64,000 nucleotides of DNA, taken from Geomonas oryzae. GTDB taxonomy: Bacteria; Desulfobacterota; Desulfuromonadia; Geobacterales; Geobacteraceae. Of the stretch, positions 17,158 through 26,432 are shown piece by piece. Numbering within the stretch: the stretch's first letter is position 1; each line of letters opens with the position of its first letter. The notes below the pieces were generated by a model, which was given only the letters and a program-made list of their open reading frames with translations, searched no databases and was not told where the DNA came from. The DNA lies in assembly GCF_004117875.1 (NCBI RefSeq), contig NZ_RAHW01000011.1, positions 1-64,000 on the forward strand, given 5' to 3'. The position numbers and the translations under genes were made by a program.

Positions 17158-19335
17158 GTGCAAGAGACAGATAGAACCGCCCCTGAAACACAGTGGAACC
17201 TTGGCGAGGACATGGATCGTCACGACGATCCCCTTCTCGACGCGCTGATGCTGGTCGCCAAGCTGCACGGGCTGCCGGCTTCGCGTACCGGCATCGTGGC
17301 GGGACTGCCGCTCGTGCAAAATCGCGTCACGGTGGAACTTTTCCCCCGCTGCGCCGAGCGCGCCGGTCTCTCCAGCCGCGTCGTCAAGCGGCCGCTGAAC
17401 CGCATAAGCCAGTTGCAGCTCCCCGCCGTCCTGCTTTTGCATAACCGTCAGGCGGTGGCGGTCGTTGAGCGCGACCTCGAGGAGGACACCTTCAAGATCC
17501 TTCTTCCCGAGGCGGGGACGGGAGAAAAGAGCATCACCCGTGCCGAGCTCGAGAAGCTCTACGCCGGTTTCGCCATCTTCGTCCGCCCCAAGTACCGCAT
17601 CGGGCGGGAGGGGGGCGTCGCCCGCGAGGCCGAGGGTACGGGGCACTGGTTCTGGGGCACCCTCACCTCCTCCTGGCGCATCTACCGCGACGTCATCGTC
17701 GCCTCCTTACTCATCAACGTCTTCGGACTCGTCAGCACCTTCTACGTCCTGAACGTCTACGACCGGGTCATCCCGAACAGCGCCTTCGAGACCCTCTGGG
17801 TGCTCTCCATAGGTGTCACCGTCGTCTACCTCTTCGGGGTGCTGATGCAGGGGCTGCGCGGTTACTTCATCGACGAGGCGGGGAAAAAGGCGAACCTCAG
17901 GATCTCCTCGGTACTTTTGCAGCGCGTCCTCAACCTGCGCCTCGAGGTGAGGCCGCAGTCGGTCGGCTCCTTCTCCAACAACCTGCGGGAATTCGAGTCC
18001 ATCCTCGACTTCATCACCTCATTCTCCATCACCACCCTGATCGACGTCCCCTTCATCATCCTCGGGCTCGGGGTGATCTGGTACATCGGCGGCGAGGTCA
18101 TCCTCGCCATCTTCATCGCCAGCATCGTCATCATGATCGCCTACGCCGCCTGCATCCAGGCGCCCCTGCGCCGCGCGGTGGAAAACACCTTCGCCGCCTC
18201 CAGCCAGAAAAACGCCATCCTGGTCGAGGGGCTTGCCGGGCTCGAGACCGTGAAGATGCTAGGTGCCGAATCCCACGTGCAGCGCAGTTGGGAGGATGCC
18301 GTCGGCTACATCGCGACATGGAGCGCGCGCTCGCGCTTTCTCTCCTCCTCGGTGAACCAGGTCGCCTACCTCGTGCAGAACCTGGCCGTCGTCGCCCTCG
18401 TCGTCGCCGGTGTCTACGCCATCTCCGTCGGCAAGCTCACCCAGGGGGGACTCGTCGCCCTCGTGATCCTCTCGCGCCAGGTGGTGGCCCCGGTCGCCCA
18501 GGTCGCGAACCTCGCCACCCGCTTCCACCGCGCCAAGGAGGCGTACAAGACCCTCGACGACATCATGAAGCTCCCGGTGGAGCGCCCGGCAGGCAAGACC
18601 TTCCTGCACCGCACCCGCTTCCACGGAGGGATCGGCGTGCGCGGGCTCTCCTTTGCCTACCCCGGCCAGTCGGTGAACGCGCTCAACAACATCACCCTGA
18701 ACATCGAGGCGGGGGAGAAGGTCGGCATCATCGGCCCGATCGGTTCCGGGAAGACCACGCTCGGCAAGCTGCTTTTGGGGCTCTTCGAGCCGGGAAGCGG
18801 CATGGTGACCATGGACGACACCGATCTCAGGCAGATCGACCCCGCCGAGCTGCGCCACTACGTGGGGTACGTTCCGCAGGACATCTCGCTCTTCAAAGGG
18901 ACGGTGCGCGAGAACCTGACCCTCGGTGCGGACGACGTCGACGACCATTCCATCATGCGGGCCGCGGAGCTTGCCGGGGTCGGCGAGTTCGTGAAGAAAC
19001 ACCCGCTCGGCTTCGACATGGAGGTTGCGGAGTTCGGCCGCGGGCTCTCCGGCGGGCAGCGCCAGTGCGTCGCCATCGCCCGGGCGCTCCTTCTCGACCC
19101 GCCGGTCCTCGTCCTCGACGAGCCGACCAGCAACATGGACAGCCGTTCCGAGTTGAGGCTCAAGAACAACCTCGCCGAAGGGGCGAAGGAAAAGACCATG
19201 ATCCTGATCACGCACCGCGCCTCGCTGCTCGAGCTCGTGGACCGCATCATCGTCATCGACAACGGCACCGTGGTGGCCGACGGCCCGAAAGGGGCGGTCC
19301 TCGAAGCGCTGCAACGCGGGCATCTGAACATCTAG
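17158..19335 (+). CDS. lapB: Type I secretion ABC exporter with C39-like domain (LapB-like)
   Basis: A 725-residue permease-ATPase that energises one-step export of the adhesin. GTG 17158 has GAGG 7 nt upstream. Residues 20-150 form a C39 peptidase-like domain with no catalytic Cys (LLDALMLVAKLHGLPASR), the substrate-docking type seen in RTX exporters. The membrane domain spans about 165-450. The ATPase has Walker A GPIGSGKTT (about residue 526), signature LSGGQRQ (about 630), Walker B VLVLDEPTS (about 650) and the switch His in ITHRAS. It is followed after 12 nt by the membrane fusion protein, forming the inner-membrane half of the secretion machine. Confidence 0.95.
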   Translation: MQETDRTAPETQWNLGEDMDRHDDPLLDALMLVAKLHGLPASRTGIVAGLPLVQNRVTVELFPRCAERAGLSSRVVKRPLNRISQLQLPAVLLLHNRQAVAVVERDLEEDTFKILLPEAGTGEKSITRAELEKLYAGFAIFVRPKYRIGREGGVAREAEGTGHWFWGTLTSSWRIYRDVIVASLLINVFGLVSTFYVLNVYDRVIPNSAFETLWVLSIGVTVVYLFGVLMQGLRGYFIDEAGKKANLRISSVLLQRVLNLRLEVRPQSVGSFSNNLREFESILDFITSFSITTLIDVPFIILGLGVIWYIGGEVILAIFIASIVIMIAYAACIQAPLRRAVENTFAASSQKNAILVEGLAGLETVKMLGAESHVQRSWEDAVGYIATWSARSRFLSSSVNQVAYLVQNLAVVALVVAGVYAISVGKLTQGGLVALVILSRQVVAPVAQVANLATRFHRAKEAYKTLDDIMKLPVERPAGKTFLHRTRFHGGIGVRGLSFAYPGQSVNALNNITLNIEAGEKVGIIGPIGSGKTTLGKLLLGLFEPGSGMVTMDDTDLRQIDPAELRHYVGYVPQDISLFKGTVRENLTLGADDVDDHSIMRAAELAGVGEFVKKHPLGFDMEVAEFGRGLSGGQRQCVAIARALLLDPPVLVLDEPTSNMDSRSELRLKNNLAEGAKEKTMILITHRASLLELVDRIIVIDNGTVVADGPKGAVLEALQRGHLNI

Positions 19336-19347
19336 CGGAGAACTGTC

Positions 19348-20697
19348 GTGGAGATAAACAAGAACAAGGCGAACGGGGTGTTCCGCAGGATGCCCGAAGA
19401 AGAAGTCGATTTCGTGACCGACATCAAGACCTCGATCCTGGTGCAGTCCCCGCGCGGGGGGCGCGCCATCCTCTGGTCGACCCTGCTCCTCTTCGTCATT
19501 TTCCTCGTCTGGGCCGGCTATTCCGAGGTGGAGCAGACCACGCGGGGCGAAGGAAAGGTGATCCCGGCAAGCCAGGTGCAGGTGATCCAGAACCTGGAGG
19601 GGGGCATCCTCTCGGAACTGCACGTGAAGGTGGGCGACACGGTTAAGAAGGGGCAGCTCCTTTTGAAGATCGACGAGACCCGCTTTGTCTCCTCGCTCGA
19701 GCAAAGCCAGGCGAAATCCGGTGCCAACAAGGCGAAGGCCGCCCGTCTGCGCGCCGAGGCGGCGGGAAGTACCAGCTTCACCCCGCCCGCCGACGCCCCC
19801 CCGGCCATCGCCGCCAGCGAGCGCGCCCTGTTCGAATCGCGCCGCGCCGAACTGAAGAACTCCCTCGACGTGAAACAGTCGCAGATCGACCAGCGCCAGG
19901 GGGAATTGAGGGAGCTGAACACGAGGCTCAAGGAGCTCAGCCAGACCTACTCCCTTTATCAGAAGGAGATCAACATCACGAGGCCGCTGGTCGCCAAGGG
20001 TGCCGTCTCCGACATGGAACTTTTGCAGCTCGAGCGCAAGGCGAGCGAGATGAAGGGGGAGATCGAGACCATAAAGCAGTCGATCCCGCGCATCCAGTCG
20101 AAGATCAGCGAGAGCTATTCCGCGATGCGGGAGCTGAAGCTCAATTTCGCGAACAAGGCGAAGACCGAGTACAACGAGGTCGCGGCACAGCTGGGCGAGG
20201 AGGCCGCCTCCTCGATGGCGCTCAAGGACCGCCTGGACCGCACCCTGGTGCGCTCTCCGGTGAACGGCACGGTGAACCGCATCCTCGTCAACACGATAGG
20301 GGGCGTGATCCAGCCCGGCATGAACATCGTGGAGATCGTCCCGACCGAGGGGACCCTCCTCATCGAGGCGAAGATAAAGCCGGCCGACATCGGCTTTTTG
20401 AAGCCGAACCAGAAGGCGATGGTGAAGTTCTCGGCCTACGACTACACCATCTACGGCGGGCTCGATGCGCGGCTGGAACAGATCGGGGCCGACAGCATCA
20501 CCGACGAAAAGAAGGAGAGCTACTACCTGGTGACGCTCAGGACGGACCGCAACTACCTGGGCACCAAGGAGAAGCCGCTCCCCATCATACCGGGCATGGT
20601 CGCCACGGTCGACATCCTGGCCGGTAAACGCACCATCCTCTCGTACATCCTCAAACCGATCCTGAAGGCGAAGTACAGCGCACTGCGCGAGAGGTAA
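19348..20697 (+). CDS. lapC: HlyD-family membrane fusion protein (LapC-like)
   Basis: A 449-residue periplasmic adaptor between the ABC exporter and the TolC-like channel. GTG 19348 follows GCGGAG. One N-terminal membrane helix at about residues 37-55 (AILWSTLLLFVIFLVWAGY) is followed by a split biotinyl-lipoyl domain (VIQNLEGGILSELHVKVGD; second half LVRSPVNGTVNRI), a long coiled-coil hairpin (residues 150-290) and a C-terminal beta-barrel. Length and architecture are typical of type I secretion adaptors. It lies 12 nt after lapB and 3 nt before the LuxR-type gene, in one operon. Confidence 0.95.
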   Translation: MEINKNKANGVFRRMPEEEVDFVTDIKTSILVQSPRGGRAILWSTLLLFVIFLVWAGYSEVEQTTRGEGKVIPASQVQVIQNLEGGILSELHVKVGDTVKKGQLLLKIDETRFVSSLEQSQAKSGANKAKAARLRAEAAGSTSFTPPADAPPAIAASERALFESRRAELKNSLDVKQSQIDQRQGELRELNTRLKELSQTYSLYQKEINITRPLVAKGAVSDMELLQLERKASEMKGEIETIKQSIPRIQSKISESYSAMRELKLNFANKAKTEYNEVAAQLGEEAASSMALKDRLDRTLVRSPVNGTVNRILVNTIGGVIQPGMNIVEIVPTEGTLLIEAKIKPADIGFLKPNQKAMVKFSAYDYTIYGGLDARLEQIGADSITDEKKESYYLVTLRTDRNYLGTKEKPLPIIPGMVATVDILAGKRTILSYILKPILKAKYSALRER

Positions 20698-20700
20698 CGC

Positions 20701-21321
20701 ATGATCATCCTGCTGGCAAGCGCAAGCGGAACCGTCCTCACCCGTTGGCAGGGACTGCTTGCCGATGGAAACGAGATCTTACAGGTCCGCACTCTCGATG
20801 AGCTGAGGCGGACGGTCCCTTCGGCAAGGCCCGACCTGGTCATGCTGCACCGCGACCTGGTGGACCAGGCGGAGTGCGCCGCCCTGCGCACCGCGTCGCC
20901 TGCGACCAGGCTCTTTCTCCTCTCCGACCGGCCGGAACCGGACGAGGGTCTCGCCTTTTTGAAGGTGGGGATCGTGGGATACGCCAACACGTACATCTCG
21001 GCGGAGCGCCTGAAGGAAGCGCTGAACGTGATCGACGGGGGCGGGGTGTGGCTCGGGCAGCAGGTGATCCAGCAACTGATCCTGGAGGCGGCGCAAAACG
21101 CCGCGGCGGGAAGGGAGAGGCGGCTCGACGAACTCCTGGCGCCGCTTAGCCCCATGGAGCGCAAGGTGGCCGAACTGATCGCCGGGGGGAGGACCAACCT
21201 CGAAATAGCAGCCGAACTCGGCATCGTGGAGCGCACCGTGAAGGCGCACCTCACCTCGATCTACGGCAAGCTGCCGGCCGGAAACCGGCTGAGCCTGGCA
21301 CTCCTCATCAACCGGGGGTAG
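20701..21321 (+). CDS. LuxR-family regulator with degenerate receiver domain
   Basis: A 206-residue protein: an N-terminal receiver-like domain (1-120) and a C-terminal LuxR helix-turn-helix (LSPMERKVAELIAGGRTNLE, then IAAELGIVERTVKAHL). Where a receiver normally has the phospho-accepting Asp after a hydrophobic strand, this one reads PDLVMLHRDL. The early acidic pair is also missing (IILLASASG). Phosphorylation is therefore unlikely, and the domain may respond to another input or act constitutively. It begins 3 nt after lapC, so it is co-expressed with the exporter and is a candidate regulator of the adhesin system. The target is unknown. Confidence 0.88.
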   Translation: MIILLASASGTVLTRWQGLLADGNEILQVRTLDELRRTVPSARPDLVMLHRDLVDQAECAALRTASPATRLFLLSDRPEPDEGLAFLKVGIVGYANTYISAERLKEALNVIDGGGVWLGQQVIQQLILEAAQNAAAGRERRLDELLAPLSPMERKVAELIAGGRTNLEIAAELGIVERTVKAHLTSIYGKLPAGNRLSLALLINRG

Positions 21322-21326
21322 CGCGG

Positions 21327-21971
21327 CTAGCGCTCCTTGAAGGCGCCGGCGAAGTCCATGACGCAGACGGTGCGGTACACCGGATGCGGCCCGCATGCGG
21401 CGCCCGCCGTGGCGAAGGCGCGGTTGAAGATGTTTTTGCGGTGTCCCCGGTTCGGGACCCCGTCGTCTATGATGAGCCCCATCACCACCATGCGTGCGGT
21501 GTCGGGGCCGTAGCTTATGTTCTCCCCAATGGTCGAGGTCCAGGAACCGTGCCCCTCGATCCTCCCCTTTAGTCCTCCCGCTTCCCCGTGCCCCGTCTCA
21601 CCCGACTCGGTCTGCACCCGCACCAGGTCGGCTGCGGCCTCGGCAAGCCCGGACGACCAGGAAAGCGCCGGCACCGGGCGCTGCCGCGCTAAATAACGCA
21701 GCGCCTCGTCCAGGGCCTTCGTCCCCTCCGAGGTCATCACCATGTTGTAGGTCCCCGGCACCCGGTACGCCTTCCCGACGAAACTCTTCCGGAACTCCCG
21801 TATGTAGTTCGCGTAGCGCTGCGGAGCGGTGCGCGCGAGGTTGGTCTCGGCGAGCACCTGACGCGCGAGGTCCGCTTCTCCCGCCTGCGCGCCGAAAGCG
21901 ACGCCGCCTCCGACCGGGAAAATTGCGGTCATGCAAAAAAGGAAGATGACACCCTGCAGTATCCTTCTCAT
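21327..21971 (-). CDS. Secreted CAP-domain (SCP/PR1-like) protein
   Basis: A 214-residue exported protein. A signal peptide (LQGVIFLFCMTAIFPVGGGV) precedes a CAP domain with the family motifs LAETNLAR, SGETGH, IGENISYG, NRGHRKNIFN and CVMDFAGAF. CAP proteins are extracellular or envelope proteins of varied and often unknown activity; the conserved His/Glu set is present. ATG 21971 overlaps the stop of the upstream 92-residue gene (ATGA), so the two are coupled. It converges on the LuxR-type gene. Confidence 0.9.
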   Translation of the reverse strand: MRRILQGVIFLFCMTAIFPVGGGVAFGAQAGEADLARQVLAETNLARTAPQRYANYIREFRKSFVGKAYRVPGTYNMVMTSEGTKALDEALRYLARQRPVPALSWSSGLAEAAADLVRVQTESGETGHGEAGGLKGRIEGHGSWTSTIGENISYGPDTARMVVMGLIIDDGVPNRGHRKNIFNRAFATAGAACGPHPVYRTVCVMDFAGAFKER

Positions 21972-22246
21972 CGTCTTTTCCCCTCCAAAAGCGCGAGTCT
22001 CTCCTCGAAAACCTTCAGGGCATCGGCGAGGGTCGCCTCGATGTCGTCGCCGTAGACGGTGAAGTAGAGGTAGTCCCCGGAGTAGTGGTGCCAGTTCAGG
22101 TCCTCGACGAGGAGCGGCTCCAGGTAGCGCTCCATCTTCTCGTACGGGTAAAACGGATCGCCGTTGGGCCAGGTGCGCCTGAGTTTCTCCGCCTGCACCT
22201 CGGTAAGCGGGATGCGGTAGCGCACCGAAACGACCTCAGCCTTCAT
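21968..22246 (-). CDS. Conserved small hypothetical protein
   Basis: A 92-residue soluble protein (VSVRYRIPLTEVQAEKLRRT, DPFYPYEKMERYLEPLLVED, YLYFTVYGDDIEATLADALK). No family is recognised. The composition is typical of a real protein. GGGGAG just upstream of ATG 22246 serves as ribosome site, and the gene is coupled to the CAP gene by a 4-nt overlap. Confidence 0.75.
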   Translation of the reverse strand: MKAEVVSVRYRIPLTEVQAEKLRRTWPNGDPFYPYEKMERYLEPLLVEDLNWHHYSGDYLYFTVYGDDIEATLADALKVFEERLALLEGKRR

Positions 22247-22333
22247 GATCTCCCCTCCCCTGCCCTCACATTAGCCGATATCGGCCAGCCAAAGGATAAG
22301 ACAGACCGTCCAGCTTGGCAAGGGTCCACGAAA

Positions 22334-22365
22334 AACGCCCCCCTTGGCGGACCAAGGGGGGCGTT
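22334..22365 (-). terminator. Rho-independent terminator of the amino acid ABC operon
   Basis: Arms AACGCCCCCCTTGG (22334-22347) and CCAAGGGGGGCGTT (22352-22365) are perfectly complementary around a 4-nt loop. On the minus strand they are followed by a T run (complement of 22331-22335). It lies about 24 nt after the last permease gene. Confidence 0.9.
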
Positions 22366-22388
22366 CGGAAACGTTGCGGCAAAGAGGA

Positions 22389-23090
22389 CTAGATCGACTT
22401 TCTCCAGGCGAGCCTTCCCTCGAGCCAGCGCGAGAAGCTGGTGAAGGCGAAGCAGAGCACGAAGTAGACCGCGGCGATGAAGATGAAGATCTCGGTCGGA
22501 TACGCCATGGTGCGGTTGTTGATCTGGGTGCCGACGTGGGTGAGCTCGGAGACCCCGACGATGAAGGCGAGCGAAGTGTCCTTGATGAGCGAGACGAACT
22601 GGTTCACGAAGGACGGGATCATATTCCTCAACCCCTGCGGCAGGATGATGTAGAGCATCGCCTGCCAGGGCTTGAGCCCCGTGGAGATGGCCGCCTCGGT
22701 CTGCCCCTTCGGTATCCCCTGGATGCCGGCGCGCACGATCTGCGACATGTAGGCCGAGGTGAAGATGGTGAGTCCCATGATGACCGTGGTCGCCTCGGGC
22801 ACCGTCTTGCCCATCAGGGCCGGGAGCAGGAAGTACATCCAGAAGATGACCATCAAAAGCGGGATGCCGCGCACCGCGTTGATGAAGAGGTTCACCGGGT
22901 GCCGGATCCAGGCGTGGCGCGACAGGCTCAAAAGGCCCAAGATGAGTCCCCCGAAGAAGGAGAGGACGCAGGAGACCACCGCGAGGTACATGGTGAGCCC
23001 AAGCCCCCCGAGCGGGCCGTTGGGGTAGCGCCCGATCATGAAGTAGGTCAAGTTGTCGATGATTACCTGAAAGTTAAGTGCTTCTTCCAT
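22389..23090 (-). CDS. Polar amino acid ABC transporter permease (second)
   Basis: A 233-residue inner-membrane permease of the HisMQ/GltJK class. It has several hydrophobic helices and the ATPase-docking EAA-like loop (GIPKGQTEAAISTGLKPWQA, then MLYIILPQGLR). The N-terminal part (YFMIGRYPNGPLGGLGLTMY) is typical of GltK. It is the last gene of a four-gene operon, 59 nt after the first permease. Substrate is most likely glutamate/aspartate or a related polar amino acid, judged from the binding protein. Confidence 0.92.
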   Translation of the reverse strand: MEEALNFQVIIDNLTYFMIGRYPNGPLGGLGLTMYLAVVSCVLSFFGGLILGLLSLSRHAWIRHPVNLFINAVRGIPLLMVIFWMYFLLPALMGKTVPEATTVIMGLTIFTSAYMSQIVRAGIQGIPKGQTEAAISTGLKPWQAMLYIILPQGLRNMIPSFVNQFVSLIKDTSLAFIVGVSELTHVGTQINNRTMAYPTEIFIFIAAVYFVLCFAFTSFSRWLEGRLAWRKSI

Positions 23091-23149
23091 TTATGTTCTC
23101 CATTTCCCGCAGGAAAATCTGCCGTTTTCGATCCCGAAGCGAGCGCGTC

Positions 23150-23854
23150 CTAGGCGCGGTGCGGGTTGAGCACCTTCTTGTTGTAGAGGTCCATGAGCGC
23201 CGTGATGACCACGGAGAGCGCCAGGTACACCACGGTGGCCGCGGTGAAGGCCTCGAACCCCTTGAAGGTGTAGCTTTCCACCTGGCGCGCCTGGTAGGTG
23301 AGTTCCATGACGCCGATGCTCATGGCGAGCGAGGAGTTCTTGGCGAGGTTCAGGAACTGGTTCACCAGGGGAGGCACGGTGATGCGCACGGCCTGCGGCA
23401 GGATGATGTACTGCATGGAGCGCAGATAGGAGAACCCGGCGCTTCTCGCCGCCTCCATCTGCTCCTTGGGAATGGAGAGGATGCCGGACCGGATGTCCTC
23501 GGCGATGAAGGCCGAGGTGTAGATGGTGAGCGCGATGGCTGCCGCCGCGAACTCGAAGTTCGTGCTGTTCAGCCAGTCGTTCACCACCGCCGGAAGCACC
23601 TTATAGGAGCCGAAGTACCAGAAGAAGATCTGGACCAGAAGCGGCGTGTTCCGGAAGAACTCGAGGTACGCGGTGGCGATCCAGCGCACGGGACGGAAGT
23701 GGCTCATCCTTAAGACCGCGATGATCAGCCCCAGGATGAAGGCGCAGACGATACCGACGGCGGAGAGCTCCAGGGTGACCTTGAGCCCGGATACCAGCCA
23801 TTCGAAATACTTGCCGGAAGTGACGATGGACCAGTCAAATGAGTACTTTAGCAC
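23150..23854 (-). CDS. Polar amino acid ABC transporter permease (first)
   Basis: A 234-residue permease of the GltJ class. Hydrophobic helices include SAVGIVCAFILGLIIAVLRM, and the coupling loop is SIPKEQMEAARSAGFSYLRS followed by MQYIILPQAVR. It would heterodimerise with the permease encoded 59 nt downstream. A 175-nt gap with a strong hairpin separates it from the binding-protein gene upstream, which probably lowers its expression relative to that gene. Confidence 0.92.
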   Translation of the reverse strand: MLKYSFDWSIVTSGKYFEWLVSGLKVTLELSAVGIVCAFILGLIIAVLRMSHFRPVRWIATAYLEFFRNTPLLVQIFFWYFGSYKVLPAVVNDWLNSTNFEFAAAAIALTIYTSAFIAEDIRSGILSIPKEQMEAARSAGFSYLRSMQYIILPQAVRITVPPLVNQFLNLAKNSSLAMSIGVMELTYQARQVESYTFKGFEAFTAATVVYLALSVVITALMDLYNKKVLNPHRA

Positions 23855-23966
23855 GTAAAACCCCTTGAAGGCAGGTTGCGGTTAAGGTCAAGTTGAGAGA
23901 AAGGCTGACAACTAAATCCCCTTCTCTCGACTAAAGCTCAGCGACAACCTGGTTTACTGTTAAACG

Positions 23967-24025
23967 ACAGGTCAAGGTTGAGAGCCGTGTGATTTTTCTC
24001 GACCCCGACCTCAACCTTGACCTGT
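23967..24025 (-). promoter_or_regulatory. Intercistronic mRNA hairpin after the binding-protein gene
   Basis: Perfect 16-bp arms ACAGGTCAAGGTTGAG (23967-23982) and CTCAACCTTGACCTGT (24010-24025) start 5 nt after the binding-protein stop. On the transcribed (minus) strand no T run follows, so it is more likely a stabilising or attenuating hairpin than a terminator. Such structures raise binding-protein levels over permease levels in similar operons. Confidence 0.75.
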
Positions 24026-24029
24026 TTTT

Positions 24030-24854
24030 TTACTTGTCAGCCACGATCTTGAAGGTTCTCTTCAGCGCGAACGGGGTCCCTTTGCCGAACCACTTCTCGA
24101 AGATGCGCTTCGCTTCGCCGCTCTTCTCCATCTCGAGGATGGTCTTGTTCACGAAGGCGATGAATTTGGCGTCTTCCTTCCTCATGCCGAGGCCGTACGG
24201 CTCGTTGGAGATCTGGACGTTCGGGATCTCGAACTTCGCCTTGTTCGGGGCCTTGGCGAGGATGCCGGCCAGGATCGCCTCGTCGGTGGTCACCGCGGCG
24301 ACCTTGCCCTGCTGCAGCGCGAGGAACGCCTGCGGATAGTCGTCGAAGGAGAGCACGGTGGCGGTCGGGATGGCGGTCTTCACGTTCTGCTCGGAGGTGG
24401 AACCTTTGGCGGTGCCGATCTTCTTGCCCGCGAGGTCCTTCAGGCTCTTGACCTTACCCTTCACGGTGATGAACTTCTGGCCGGTGGCGAAGTAGGTGTG
24501 GCTGAAGCCTATCTGCTTCGCGCGCTCCGGGTTCTTGGTCATGGTGGCGGCGATGATGTCGATGTTCCCTTCCATGAGTTGCGGCATGCGGGAAGCGGAG
24601 GTTACCGGCTTCAGCTCGACCTTGACGCCCAGCTTCTTGGCGATCGCCTTCACGAAGTCCACGTCGTAACCTACGATCTCGCGGCTTTTCTCATCGACAT
24701 AACCAAAAGGAGGGAGGGAATCCTTAACGCCCGCCACGAGAACGCCTTTCTTCTTTACCTCGGCGAGGGTGTCGGCCGGAGCCGCGGCGATCGCCTTTCC
24801 GAAAGTCCCCATGAGCGCAGCCAGACCAATAACAACAGCAGCCAATCTTTTCAC
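24030..24854 (-). CDS. Periplasmic polar amino acid binding protein (SBP family 3)
   Basis: A 274-residue protein with signal peptide (MKRLAAVVIGLAALMGTFGK, AIAA) and the bilobed family 3 fold (LPPFGYVDEKSREIVGYDVD, FVKAIAKKLGVKVELKPV, GNIDIIAATMTKNPERAKQI, GKKIGTAKGSTSEQN). It resembles GltI-type glutamate/aspartate binding proteins. It lies 66 nt after the ATPase gene. The neighbouring sensor kinase carries a homologous domain, suggesting that kinase and transporter see similar ligands. Confidence 0.94.
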   Translation of the reverse strand: MKRLAAVVIGLAALMGTFGKAIAAAPADTLAEVKKKGVLVAGVKDSLPPFGYVDEKSREIVGYDVDFVKAIAKKLGVKVELKPVTSASRMPQLMEGNIDIIAATMTKNPERAKQIGFSHTYFATGQKFITVKGKVKSLKDLAGKKIGTAKGSTSEQNVKTAIPTATVLSFDDYPQAFLALQQGKVAAVTTDEAILAGILAKAPNKAKFEIPNVQISNEPYGLGMRKEDAKFIAFVNKTILEMEKSGEAKRIFEKWFGKGTPFALKRTFKIVADK

Positions 24855-24920
24855 AGTGAATCTCCTTTTGATGTTCGGTATTTAACAAGCGCCTCCGGCA
24901 GGTCCGAAGACAGGCAAGTT

Positions 24921-25655
24921 CTAGTGCATCGGCGACAGCAGCTGCTTCAAGAACTGCTTGGCGCGGTCGTGCTGCGGGTTGCGGAAGAATTCTTCCGGCT
25001 GGGCCTCCTCGAGGATCACGCCGTGGTCCATGAAGACGACGCGGTCGGAGACCTCGCGGGCAAAGCCCATCTCGTGGGTCACACAGACCATGGTCATGCC
25101 GGAAGATGCCAGGTCCTGCATGACGGAGAGCACCTCCCCGATCATCTCGGGGTCGAGGGCGGAGGTCGGTTCGTCGAAGAGCATGATGCGCGGCTTCATG
25201 GCGAGCGCGCGTGCGATGGCGACGCGCTGCTGCTGACCGCCGGAGAGCTGGGTCGGGTAGGCGTCGCGTTTCACGGCGAGACCAACGCGCTCGAGAAGCT
25301 CCATCGCCTGCTCCTGTGCTTCCTTCTTCGAACTCTTACGGATCTTGATCGGAGCCAGCGTGATGTTGTCGATCACCGAGAGGTGCGGGTAGAGGTTGAA
25401 CTGCTGGAACACGAAGCCGACCTCGGCGCGCAGCTTGTTGATATCGGTCTTCTTGCTCCTGAGGTCCATGCCGTCAACGATGAGGCCTCCCTCCTGGATG
25501 GGTTCCAGCTGGTTGATGGTGCGGATCAGGGTGGATTTGCCGGACCCCGACGGACCGCAGACAACGACCACCTCCCCCTGCTTGACGTGGAGGTCAATCC
25601 CGTTGAGCACGTGAAGCTTTTTGAACCACTTGTGGACCCCTTCAAACTTGATCAT
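24921..25655 (-). CDS. Polar amino acid ABC transporter ATP-binding protein (GlnQ/GltL-like)
   Basis: A 244-residue ATPase with Walker [14 protein letters not shown]-loop [12 protein letters not shown], signature [15 protein letters not shown], Walker [15 protein letters not shown] and switch His VTHEMG. It is the first gene of the operon, transcribed from the sigma-54 promoter about 145 bp upstream. All parts of the transporter are present and intact. Confidence 0.95.
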   Translation of the reverse strand: MIKFEGVHKWFKKLHVLNGIDLHVKQGEVVVVCGPSGSGKSTLIRTINQLEPIQEGGLIVDGMDLRSKKTDINKLRAEVGFVFQQFNLYPHLSVIDNITLAPIKIRKSSKKEAQEQAMELLERVGLAVKRDAYPTQLSGGQQQRVAIARALAMKPRIMLFDEPTSALDPEMIGEVLSVMQDLASSGMTMVCVTHEMGFAREVSDRVVFMDHGVILEEAQPEEFFRNPQHDRAKQFLKQLLSPMH

Positions 25656-25799
25656 CTGCTGCTCCTTTTCTATTTGTTGCCAATCGAGTCAGTCGAAGCT
25701 GCTGCACAGGATATGGGCAGTTCCGCCTTTAACGCCCGGCGCGAACCACCGTTTCACCGCCGGCCTCGGCAGTATGCTAATGAAGCGACCTCATATATA

Positions 25800-25814
25800 G
25801 CAAGGGGGGTGCCA
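25800..25814 (-). promoter_or_regulatory. Sigma-54 promoter of the amino acid ABC operon
   Basis: Read on the minus strand: TGGCAC, five bases, TTGC (then T), an exact match to the -24/-12 consensus. Transcription would start near 25788, about 130 nt before the ATPase gene. The adjacent activator gene (26490-27938) encodes the kind of protein such a promoter requires. Confidence 0.9.
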
Positions 25815-25866
25815 ACGCGGGCGTAAACGGCTAAGAACTCGGATTAATATCCGAATACAGGACTTT

Positions 25867-25999
25867 GAAACGTCGCATTAGAAACAAAGGGGTATAACCG
25901 TTAGCAGAAAGACGTTTCAGAGAAAAGGGAAAGGGACCAAGAAAGGGCGGTTTAGCAGGGGTATAACAATTCTCATAGAGTTAACAAAAGTTATACCCC
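25867..25999. promoter_or_regulatory. Putative enhancer sites for the adjacent sigma-54 activator
   Basis: Two inverted repeats lie 80-210 bp upstream of the predicted start site: GAAACGTC (25867-25874) with GACGTTTC (25911-25918), and GGGGTATAAC (25958-25967) with GTTATACCCC (25990-25999). A third GGGGTATAAC copy sits at 25889-25898. Position and symmetry fit binding of a dimeric enhancer-binding protein. Confidence 0.65.
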
Positions 26000-26432
26000 A
26001 TGCAGACGACGGTAAGGCGGGAGGTTCATACGGTGCCGCGGCGGCCCGGGAGGGGTTGCTGAAAAAGGAGGCAAAAACAGCGCTTGCCCCTCGGCAAGGG
26101 AGAACGACACGGGGAAGGACGCTGCCTGCAAGTTAGGCAGATCGGCCGCAGCACAACGCACAGGGGCCGGCGCCAGTCCCTCTCCCTCCGGGAGAGGGTG
26201 CCCGGAGGGAGGGTGAGGGCGTTGCCACGAAAAGACCAGATTGCAGCTGCCGGTGCCCTCACCCCGCCCCTCTCCCGGGGGGAGAGGGAGGATGGACCGT
26301 CAAAAGGAAGTAATGCCACGGCCGCCAAAAGGTTGGAGGGGGCGCGAAGCGGCTCGATCCGGCTTCCCCCCTCCCGACCGCCCCCCTCCGGGGGGAGGAG
26401 AATGTGCCCCTTGCGGGTAAAGAGACGGACGC

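Noticed and set aside
24498..25826. 442-codon plus-strand frame
   Set aside because: Antisense to the binding protein and ATPase genes; His-rich shadow.
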